From: Pseudomonas putida
GTDB lineage: Bacteria > Pseudomonadota > Gammaproteobacteria > Pseudomonadales > Pseudomonadaceae
DNA length: 64,000 nucleotides
Reading direction: 5' to 3'
Assembly: GCF_005080685.1 (NCBI RefSeq)
Contig: NZ_CP039371.1
Coordinates: 1,488,001-1,552,000, forward strand
Shown: positions 44,562 through 50,653 of the stretch, piece after piece
How the letters are laid out: each line of letters starts with the position of its first letter
How positions within the stretch are numbered: the first letter of the stretch is position 1
Notes under the pieces: model-generated
What the model saw: only the letters and a program-made list of their open reading frames with translations
What the model was told of the DNA's origin: nothing
Databases searched by the model: none
Made by a program: the position numbers and the translations under genes

Positions 44562-44798
44562 AAGTGCTGTAGGACAACGCTCAGCGCCAACGGAAATAAA
44601 TCAGCGCGCACATCGGGCAAAACCGACACAACGGGTCAATACTGGCCAATGGCTGCAGCCCTGCACATGAAGAAGCTGTTAAGTACTGAACTTATGGGCC
44701 CAAACCCCCTCTTATGCCGGTAGCCATTGGTTGTGGCCGCCTGCTAAGCTCGCGGCTTTACCCTGATTGCCCCTATGGCGCATGAACAAGGAAATAGC

Positions 44799-45548
44799 AT
44801 GAAACAGCATCGTTTGGCGGCTGCGGTTGCCCTGGTAGGCCTGGTACTGGCTGGCTGTGATCAACAAGCCAGCACTCCCGAGCTGAAAACTCCGGCACAG
44901 AAAGCTTCCTACGGTATCGGCCTGAACATGGGCAAGAGCCTGGCTCAGGAAGGCATGGAAGACCTTGATTCGAAAGCGGTAGCCCTTGGCATCGAAGACG
45001 CTGTCGGCAAGAAAGAGCAGCGCATCAAGGACGACGAGCTGGTAGAAGCGTTCACCTCGTTGCAGAAGCGTGCCGAGGAGCGCCTGGCCAAGGCCAGCGA
45101 AGAAGCCTCCGCTGCCGGTAAGAAATTCCTCGAAGAAAACGCCAAGAAGCCTGGCGTGGTCACCACCGCTTCGGGCCTGCAGTACGAAGTGGTCAAGAAG
45201 GCCGACGGCCCGCAGCCCAAGGCTACCGACGTGGTCACCGTTCACTACGAAGGCAAGCTGATCGACGGCAAGGTCTTCGACAGCTCGGTCGAACGCGGCA
45301 GCCCGATCGACCTGCCGGTTAGCGGCGTGATCCCAGGTTGGGTCGAAGGCCTGCAGCTGATGCACGTCGGCGAGAAGTACAAGCTGTACATCCCGGCTGA
45401 GCTGGCCTACGGCGCCCAGAGCCCGAGCCCGCTGATTCCGGCCAACTCGGTGCTGGTGTTCGACCTCGAGCTGCTCGGCATCAAGGACCCGGCCCAGCTG
45501 CAGGGCGAGGCTCCGGCCGAAGCCCCAGCCGAAGCGCCGGCCAAGTAA
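44799..45548 (+). CDS. FKBP-type peptidyl-prolyl isomerase, lipoprotein
   Basis: 249 aa. Signal peptide with lipobox LVLAGC (Cys20), so it is anchored to a membrane facing the periplasm. An FkpA-type N-terminal dimerisation domain (KASYGIGLNMGKSLAQEGMEDLD) precedes the FKBP domain from about residue 130 (VVTVHYEGKLIDGKVFDSS, VIPGWVEGLQLMHVGEKYKLYIPAELAYG, LVFDLELLGI). The end is a short repeat of EAPA units. The ATG at 44799 is chosen for AAGGAA and the signal peptide; eight upstream codons are dropped. Confidence 0.93.
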   Translation: MKQHRLAAAVALVGLVLAGCDQQASTPELKTPAQKASYGIGLNMGKSLAQEGMEDLDSKAVALGIEDAVGKKEQRIKDDELVEAFTSLQKRAEERLAKASEEASAAGKKFLEENAKKPGVVTTASGLQYEVVKKADGPQPKATDVVTVHYEGKLIDGKVFDSSVERGSPIDLPVSGVIPGWVEGLQLMHVGEKYKLYIPAELAYGAQSPSPLIPANSVLVFDLELLGIKDPAQLQGEAPAEAPAEAPAK

Positions 45549-45564
45549 CATCGCCGGCCTTGCC

Positions 45565-45600
45565 GACAACGCCCCGCCTCGACGGGGCGTTGTCGTTTTT
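45565..45600 (+). terminator. Rho-independent terminator of the FKBP gene
   Basis: Stem GACAACGCCCCG / CGGGGCGTTGTC, 6-nt loop CCTCGA, then GTTTTT. It follows the FKBP stop by about 16 bp. Confidence 0.92.
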
Positions 45601-45757
45601 GCCCGGAACGAACCTGCCGCAGCGCGGGGTGTCCTAGCCAATGCGGCCTGACGTCAAAACGTTTGCGAGGCTTGAAACCGCTGTGTAAAAAACGCCCGAT
45701 CTGACCGGGGCCCTTGCCTCGTGGGCGCCTGACGTTGGAAAATTCGCCCTGTTCACA

Positions 45758-45786
45758 AGGTTATCCACAATAAATGTGGATAACCT
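45758..45786. promoter_or_regulatory. Perfect palindrome of two DnaA boxes
   Basis: AGGTTATCCACA, spacer ATAAA, TGTGGATAACCT. The 12-bp arms each contain the consensus DnaA box TTATCCACA. It lies 10 bp before the ribosome site of the DUF1232 gene, so DnaA could repress that promoter. It could also form an RNA hairpin. Confidence 0.65.
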
Positions 45787-45804
45787 ATCGCTGCTGGAGG
45801 CCCT

Positions 45805-46244
45805 ATGAGCGCACCCTGGAATTTCGCCCGTTTCCTGCCCCTGGCCGAGCGACTGCTCAGCCGGGCCGGTTGCCGGCCTTGCTGTTTGCCGTGGCTCGCA
45901 AGGGCCCACGTCTCGGCCAGCTGCGTGACGATGTGCGGCTGCTGCAGTCGCTGTGCCTGGCCTGGTGGCGGGGTGAGTACCGGGCCATCAGCCCCAAGGC
46001 GCTGGTGACCATCGTCGCCGGGTTGCTGTACTTCGTCAGCCCCATCGATGCGATCCCCGACTGGCTGCTGGGTGTCGGTTTCCTCGATGACATCGCCGTG
46101 CTCGGGTGGGTGCTCAAGACTGTGGCCGATGAGTTGGCGCGCTTCAGGGCGTGGCGTGACAGCCAGGCTCCGGAACGTCTGCGCGTGGTGGAACGTTTGC
46201 CGGACACTCCTAAAGCCCTGAGCCTGGAGCGCAATACCCGCTGA
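45805..46244 (+). pseudogene. DUF1232 membrane protein with apparent frameshift
   Basis: The true start is ATG 45805, seven to eight bases after GGAGG (MSAPWNFARFLPLAERLLSRAG). That frame soon loses similarity (CRPCCLPW) and ends at 46008. From about 45872 the neighbouring frame continues as LPALLFAVARKGPRLGQLRDDVRLL and carries the DUF1232 signature AGLLYFVSPIDAIPDWLLGVGFLDDIAVLGWVL to the stop at 46244. A one-base deletion (or four-base, of GCCGG type) near 45866-45875 explains this. An ATG at 45774 in the second frame would read through the DnaA palindrome and has no ribosome site. Function of DUF1232 proteins is unknown. Confidence 0.8.
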
Positions 46245-46266
46245 TTTGGACTCTTCTTGGATTAGT

Positions 46267-46325
46267 GGGGTTTGGGGTTGGGTTTTGGGATTGGGCCTTG
46301 GGATTGGGCTTTGGGATCGGGGGCT
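46267..46325 (+). repeat. G-rich tandem repeat, G-quadruplex-capable
   Basis: Nine or more runs of three to five Gs spaced by one to five bases, with the degenerate unit GGGATTGGGCTTT. It directly precedes repeat copy B, in the place of the TTGGC array beside copies A and C. Confidence 0.8.
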
Positions 46326-46336
46326 GATCCGAGGGA

Positions 46337-46589
46337 TGTAGCGGCGCTACTGGCCCCTTCCGCCTTTACGGCGGGCAACTTTTTTCTTGGAAAAAGTTGC
46401 TCAAAACCGCTTGCTCCCACATACGGCCCCTACGCTGCGCTTCGGGGTTCCCTCGCTTCGGCGGCTTGCGGGCCCGCGCGGCCTACGACTTGCTCCGCAA
46501 GTCTACATCTCGCGCCTCCGGCTACGCCGGAGGGTGCTTCGCACCTGGCCCTCCAGCCGCCTACGCTCGGCCTCCTGAGGTCGCGGGTA
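46337..46589 (+). repeat. 253-bp structured repeat, copy B
   Basis: Same length and order of hairpins as copy A at 26341-26593. The main stem is GCAACTTTTT / AAAAAGTTGC at 46375-46400 with the same TCTTGG loop. An intact open frame crosses it in the same phase as in A, but differs from that in C. Confidence 0.9.
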
Positions 46590-46625
46590 GATCAAGAGCC
46601 AGATCAAGAGCCAGATCAAGAGCCA
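46590..46625 (+). repeat. 12-bp tandem repeat GATCAAGAGCCA x3
   Basis: Three exact units directly after copy B; corresponds to the GATCAA array after copy A. Confidence 0.9.
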
Positions 46626-46951
46626 GAGCAATGGCAGGCGAATCGCTGCGCTCTCGCTGTTTACCTATCGCTTTGTGTTGTAGCGGCTAGCGCGGTCTGT
46701 CTTTCGAAGATAACGCCAGTGCAGCCGCCGCCGCTAACTTCGCGACGTCAGGAGGCCGAGCGTAGGCGCCTGTAGGGCCAGGTGCGCAGCACCCTTCGGC
46801 GAAGCCGAAGGCGCGAGATGTAGACTTGCGCAGCAAGTCGTAGGCCGCGCGGGCCCGGAAGGCGCCGTAGCGAGGGGACCCGTAGCGAAGCGGAGGGCCG
46901 GATGCAGGAGCGAGCGGTTTTGCGTCCCTTTTGCCAAGACAAAAGGGACCC

Positions 46952-46962
46952 GCCGTAAAGGC
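46952..46962 (+). repeat. Target-site duplication, left copy
   Basis: GCCGTAAAGGC, repeated at 48380-48390 on the other side of the insertion sequence. The uninterrupted copies A and B contain the complement GCCTTTACGGC once. Confidence 0.92.
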
Positions 46963-48379
46963 CATCCCTTTCAAGGTCTTCGGTAGAATCCACTGAAATC
47001 CAGTCAGGAAGATCCGAGATGTGGGCTGATGTACTAGCGCGATTCGAGAAAAAAGCACCCGCCAGCGTAATGGCCAAACTTGCCTTGGAGCAGGCCATTG
47101 CGCCGGAGTGGATCGATCAGGTTTTCGAGGAGCACCGGCAACGGCAGTATTCTCGCGAGCTGCTGTTCTCGACCATCGTCAAGTTGATGTCGCTTGTTTC
47201 ATTGGGTTTGAAGCCATCGCTGCATGCTGCGGCCAGACAACTGGACGACCTTCCCGTCAGCTTGGCAGCCCTGTACGACAAGATCAGTCGAACCGAACCT
47301 GCCCTGTTGCGTGCTCTGGTGACAGGCTGCGCGCGGCGCTTGGCGCCCACAATCCATGAATTGGGCTGTTCAGCCATGCTTCCTGGCTGGCAAGTTCGAG
47401 TGGTCGATGGAAGCCACTTGGCCTCTACCGAAAAGCGTCTTGGCGCGTTGCGCCAAGAGCGCGGGGCGGCTCGCCCCGGGTTCTCGGTGGTGGTTTACGA
47501 CCCCGATCTGGATCAGGTAATTGACCTCCAGCCGTGCGAGGACGCCTACACAAGCGAACGAGTTTGTGTTTTGCCGTTGCTGGCTGAAGCAAAGGCCAAT
47601 CAGGTTTGGATTGCTGACCGGCTCTACTGCACGCTGCCTGTAATGGAGGCATGCGAGCAGGTGAACACATCGTTTGTCATTCGCCAGCAGGCCAAGCATC
47701 CACGCTTGATCCAGGAGAGTGAGTGGCAGGCGCCAATGCCCGTAGCGACAGGCACAGTGCGCGAACAATCCATCGAAGTAAAAGGCGGGCACCGCTGGCG
47801 GCGTGTGGAACTGACACTTCATTCACCAAATGACTCAGGTGACAAAAGCTTGATGTTCTGGAGCAACCTGCCCGAGAGCATCAGTGCACAACAGATCGCA
47901 GATTTCTATCGGCGTCGCTGGAGCATTGAGGGGATGTTCCAGCGACTGGAAGCGATTCTGGAAAGTGAAATCGAAACCCTCGGCAGTCCGCGAGCGGCCT
48001 TGCTTGGATTCACCACTGCCGTGCTGGCATACAACGTTCTGGCCTTGCTCAAGCGAAGTGTTGAACAGGCTCACCGCGATGCCTTGCCCGAGAATTGGGA
48101 AGCTTCGATCTATCACTTGGCGGTGCAGATCAGAGGAGGTTACGAAGGCATGCAGATTGCCTTGCCAACCGAGTACATGCCGGTTGTCTCTATGGAAGAC
48201 CTGGCCCGGCGGCTACTTGAACTGGCCAGAAACATCCAGCCCAAGCAAGTAGCTAAAAGCCCCCGAGGTCCCAAGGTGCCCAAGCCCAAAGCCTGGGTCC
48301 AAGGCACGGCAGTGCATGCACACGTTTCAACCGATCGGGTCATTAAGGCCGCCAAAACCAAAAGACCTTGAAAGGGATG
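46963..48379 (+). mobile_element. IS4-family insertion sequence, 1417 bp
   Basis: Bounded by perfect 18-bp inverted repeats CATCCCTTTCAAGGTCTT and flanked by 11-bp direct repeats, a duplication length in the IS4-family range. It encodes one complete transposase and appears intact, so it may be active. The insertion is recent enough that both duplications are identical. Confidence 0.95.
47019..48371 (+). CDS. IS4-family transposase
   Basis: 450 aa DDE transposase. Probable catalytic residues are Asp130 (RVVDGSHLAST), Asp200 (VWIADRLYC) and Glu304 (FYRRRWSIEGMFQRLE, the Y-(2)-R-(3)-E signature). The C-terminal end is basic (VIKAAKTKRP) and the stop codon lies within the right inverted repeat region. 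The protein appears full length. Its lower GC content differs from the neighbours, consistent with a mobile gene. Confidence 0.95.
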   Translation: MWADVLARFEKKAPASVMAKLALEQAIAPEWIDQVFEEHRQRQYSRELLFSTIVKLMSLVSLGLKPSLHAAARQLDDLPVSLAALYDKISRTEPALLRALVTGCARRLAPTIHELGCSAMLPGWQVRVVDGSHLASTEKRLGALRQERGAARPGFSVVVYDPDLDQVIDLQPCEDAYTSERVCVLPLLAEAKANQVWIADRLYCTLPVMEACEQVNTSFVIRQQAKHPRLIQESEWQAPMPVATGTVREQSIEVKGGHRWRRVELTLHSPNDSGDKSLMFWSNLPESISAQQIADFYRRRWSIEGMFQRLEAILESEIETLGSPRAALLGFTTAVLAYNVLALLKRSVEQAHRDALPENWEASIYHLAVQIRGGYEGMQIALPTEYMPVVSMEDLARRLLELARNIQPKQVAKSPRGPKVPKPKAWVQGTAVHAHVSTDRVIKAAKTKRP

Positions 48380-48390
48380 GCCGTAAAGGC
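48380..48390 (+). repeat. Target-site duplication, right copy
   Basis: GCCGTAAAGGC, identical to 46952-46962. Confidence 0.92.
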
Positions 48391-48442
48391 GGAAGGGGCC
48401 AGTAGCGCCGCTACACACAATGGATCAGCTCACGAGCTAAAT

Positions 48443-48477
48443 GCCAAGCCAAGCCAAGCCAAGCCAAGCCAAGCCAA
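48443..48477 (+). repeat. GCCAA x7 tandem repeat
   Basis: Seven exact GCCAA pentamers beside copy C. On the minus strand these are TTGGC units, the same as beside copy A. Confidence 0.95.
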
Positions 48478-48549
48478 GCTCCCGGAAAATCCGCGAAGAA
48501 CCTGAATTTGCCTTGAACCGCACACACTCCCGCGCTTGGTAATATAATT

Positions 48550-48566
48550 GGCATAAGGATTATGCC
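48550..48566. promoter_or_regulatory. Palindromic operator before the XRE-type gene
   Basis: GGCATAA-GGA-TTATGCC, perfect 7-bp arms, directly after a TATAAT (-10-like) at 48543-48548 and 40 bp before the start. Probably an autoregulatory site for the HTH protein. Confidence 0.6.
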
Positions 48567-48605
48567 TACGGATTACATGCTGTAGGCCTACGTGAGGGGG
48601 TTGTA

Positions 48606-48944
48606 ATGGGTATTCAGGTCATCAGCCGGGACGGTCAGCCGGAGTACGCAGTCGTTCCCTGGGAGCAGTATCAGGCCTTGCTCAAGGCGGCAGGGCAGGC
48701 GCCGGCAGTGGTCGAGGGCGGCGAGACGGCTGCGGCGAGCGAAGCAGTCAGCCTGCCGGCATTCAGCGAGGTGGCGCGGTTGCGCGAGGCCAAAGGCATC
48801 GCGCCCGAGCAGTTGGCGCGTAACGTGGGCGTCAGCCCGGCCTATCTGGCCATGATCGAGTCGGGCGAACGCCAGCCCGATGCCGCCATCCGCCGCGCCC
48901 TGGCCTGGCATCTGGGCGTGGCCGGCTGGAGCGAGCCGTCATGA
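48606..48944 (+). CDS. XRE-family HTH protein with Phd/RelB-like N terminus
   Basis: 112 aa. Residues 1-30 (MGIQVISRDGQPEYAVVPWEQYQALLKAAG) resemble the beta-strand-plus-helix start of YefM/Phd-type antitoxins. About residues 53-108 form an HTH_XRE domain (LREAKGIAPEQLARNVGVSPAYLAMIESGERQPDAAIRRALAWHLG). A Pro/Ala/Glu-rich linker joins them. It overlaps the next gene by ATGA. The palindrome at 48550-48566 suggests autoregulation. The composition is antitoxin-like, but the partner is not a recognised toxin. Confidence 0.8.
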   Translation: MGIQVISRDGQPEYAVVPWEQYQALLKAAGQAPAVVEGGETAAASEAVSLPAFSEVARLREAKGIAPEQLARNVGVSPAYLAMIESGERQPDAAIRRALAWHLGVAGWSEPS

Positions 48945-49309
48945 GCCAGGTCAGGATCAGCCGCCAGCATTGGCAGAACCTGCTGGACGAGCTTGACCTG
49001 GCCCGCCGACAACGTCACCTGCTCACCTATCGCGCATTGCTGGAGCGCCTGCAGTTGCCCACGCCGGCGATGCAGACGCTCACCGCCGCGCTGGAGTACC
49101 TGGCGCTGCTCGATGCCCGCGCCGAACAGCCGCTGCGCAGTTCGCTGGTCATCAGCCAGGGCGCCAGCCGCTTGCCGCGTACTGGCTTTTTCGAATGCGT
49201 GGAACGTCTGGGCCGCTTCTCGGGCCCGGTCGACGGCATGGAGGCGGCGTCGTGGCATGCCTCCGAGGTGGTCAGGGTCTTCGAGTACAGCTATCCCGAA
49301 GAAGCCTGA
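48941..49309 (+). CDS. Uncharacterised partner of the XRE regulator, 122 aa
   Basis: Starts with an ATGA overlap after the XRE gene. It reads VRISRQHWQNLLDELDLARRQRHLLTYRALLERLQL, then PTPAMQTLTAALEYLALLDARAEQPLRSSLVISQ and LPRTGFFECVERLGRF. The pattern (TY..LL.RL..P.P..I..LT..LE.L...DA....P...ALV.S.....LP..GFF.....LG) recurs, in my recollection, in proteobacterial proteins of unknown function. It is soluble, slightly acidic and shows no nuclease motif. Its 3' end overlaps the EAL gene's 3' end by 38 bp on the opposite strand. Confidence 0.75.
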   Translation: MSQVRISRQHWQNLLDELDLARRQRHLLTYRALLERLQLPTPAMQTLTAALEYLALLDARAEQPLRSSLVISQGASRLPRTGFFECVERLGRFSGPVDGMEAASWHASEVVRVFEYSYPEEA

Positions 49310-50276
49310 GGGTGTCTGCAGGGGCCTGTCGTGACCAAGTCCGCGAAGGGGCCGCAGCGGGCAAGGCATCCCTGTGAATCACCCCACAAGGCCGCCCAGC
49401 GGCATCCAGCAATTCCAGTTCTCGCAGCCCGGCACACCGGCCAAACAGCGCCATCACCTGTCCCAGCGTGGCATCCAGGCCCACGCGCGGTTGAACGGCC
49501 ACTTGCGTATCGACTTCCGTCATCGGCAGCAGTGGGCTTTCGCGCACTGCCACTTCCTGCGGCCGCCCCAGCAGGTAGCCCTGCACCAGGTCGACGCCCA
49601 TGTCGCTCAACACCGCCAACTCCTCGGGCAATTCGATACCTTCGGCAATCACCTGCGCCCTGGATGCCCGTGCGATCTGCAGGATCGAGCCGACGAACTC
49701 GCGCTTGAGCGGATCCCGATGAATGCCATCGATGAAATGGCGGTCGATCTTCACATACTCGGGACGTAGCTCCGACCACAGGCGCAAGCTCGAATAACCC
49801 GCGCCCAGGTCATCCAGGGCAATCGAAAAACCCATGTCGCGGTAGTGATGCAGGGCGGTGGACAGCAACTGGAAGTCGTCGGTGGGGGTCTGCTCGGTCA
49901 ACTCGATCACCACCCGACCTGGGGCCAGGCCGACCTGTTCGAGCAACTTGAGGGTGCGCCCAGACGGGTAGTGCGGTTCGAGCAGCGACTCAGGAGAGAT
50001 GTTGAGGAACAACTTGCCTTCGAGGTTTTGCTCGCTGAAGCGGCGGCAGGCGCTCTCCCGGCAGACCGCTTCGAGTTCGGTCAGGCGGCCGGCCTGGCGG
50101 GCGATGGCGAAGAGATTCAGCGGCGAGTGCAGGGGGCTGTTGGACGGCCCGCGGCAGAGCGCTTCGTAGCCGATCACCCGCTGGCCGGCGAGGCTCACGA
50201 TCGGTTGGAACAGGCTGTGGATGCGGCGATGAGCCAGGATGGCGCTCAAGGCACTGAGCTGTTCGGCGACGGTCAT
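49272..50276 (-). CDS. EAL-domain cyclic-di-GMP phosphodiesterase, apparently C-terminally short
   Basis: 334 aa. EAL domain at residues 15-245 with intact motifs: YEALCRG, LFLNISPESL, VIELTEQ, IALDDLGAGYSSL, YVKIDRHFIDGI, IAEGIE, LVQGYLLGRP. This set predicts an active c-di-GMP phosphodiesterase. A CBS-like stretch (LDATLGQVMALFGRCAGLRELELLDAAGRPCGVIHRDAL) follows, then a basic tail with no similarity (RTWSRQAPADTLRLLRDSCTRRP). Relatives with EAL-CBS order commonly continue into a GGDEF domain. The end overlaps the stop of the neighbouring convergent gene and a degenerate REP-like sequence, so deletion of a 3' part is likely. Confidence 0.85.
   Translation of the reverse strand: MTVAEQLSALSAILAHRRIHSLFQPIVSLAGQRVIGYEALCRGPSNSPLHSPLNLFAIARQAGRLTELEAVCRESACRRFSEQNLEGKLFLNISPESLLEPHYPSGRTLKLLEQVGLAPGRVVIELTEQTPTDDFQLLSTALHHYRDMGFSIALDDLGAGYSSLRLWSELRPEYVKIDRHFIDGIHRDPLKREFVGSILQIARASRAQVIAEGIELPEELAVLSDMGVDLVQGYLLGRPQEVAVRESPLLPMTEVDTQVAVQPRVGLDATLGQVMALFGRCAGLRELELLDAAGRPCGVIHRDALPAAAPSRTWSRQAPADTLRLLRDSCTRRP
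49322..49365. repeat. Degenerate REP-like sequence at the EAL gene end
   Basis: Contains CCGCGAAGGGGCCGCAGCGG but no proper second arm. It overlaps the last codons of the EAL gene, whose tail therefore consists partly of repeat-derived sequence. Confidence 0.45.
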
Positions 50277-50602
50277 GACGGGTTCCTGAAAATGAGGGGC
50301 CAGGACAGCGGCATGTCCGGCCCAGGTATTTCACGACAGGGCGATGACTGTTTGATGACGGACGACGTCAAACTGCCATCATTCGTTGCGAATGCGCACG
50401 GCCTGCCAGACCAATGGCGTTGACGAGGCCGCGGTGCTCGCGCTGCGCCCCGAGCAGCAGGTGCTCAAAGGTTTCGAAGGCGTCTGAATGAAACGCAGAC
50501 ACTGATCGCCCTGTTGTGCTGCAGGCTGGGGTGATTTCCAGATCGAGCGCCGCCCGCACAGCGCTCGATACATACGGCACTGAATTTCTCAAACGCACAC
50601 AA
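50277..50602. other. Intergenic region between EAL gene and prc
   Basis: About 325 bp. A frame of 31 codons from ATG 50391 (ending LRPEQQVLKGFEGV) has no ribosome site and no family features. I see no gene here; it may contain the EAL gene's promoter. Confidence 0.55.
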
Positions 50603-50636
50603 AAAAGGGGCGAACACCTAAATGTTCGCCCCTTTT
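50603..50636 (-). terminator. Terminator of prc
   Basis: AAAAGGGGCGAACA and TGTTCGCCCCTTTT around a 6-nt loop, right after the prc stop on the minus strand, A/T-flanked on both sides. Confidence 0.9.
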
Positions 50637-50653
50637 GCGTTACAGCCCATGCC

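Larger units (their letters stand above)
46741..48415 (-). repeat. Structured repeat, copy C, inverted and split by an IS
   Basis: Parts 46741-46962 and 48391-48415 together form about 250 bp in inverted orientation. The main hairpin at 46924-46949 reads, on the minus strand, GTCCCTTTTG / CAAAAGGGAC around TCTTGG, a third stem sequence with full pairing. Copies B and C face each other (inverted). The insertion is in the CCGCC/GGCGG hairpin. Confidence 0.88.

Noticed and set aside
45774..46244. DUF1232 gene starting at ATG 45774
   Set aside because: That start lies inside the DnaA palindrome, lacks a ribosome site and gives a non-conserved N terminus; ATG 45805 with GGAGG is far better and implies a frameshift.
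48606..49309. Naming the XRE gene pair a toxin-antitoxin system
   Set aside because: The partner shows no recognised toxin motif; only gene layout and the N-terminal resemblance support it, so it is kept as a hypothesis.
50391..50486. 31-codon frame after the EAL gene promoter region
   Set aside because: No ribosome site, no hydrophobic or domain feature, and no reason in the context to call it a gene.
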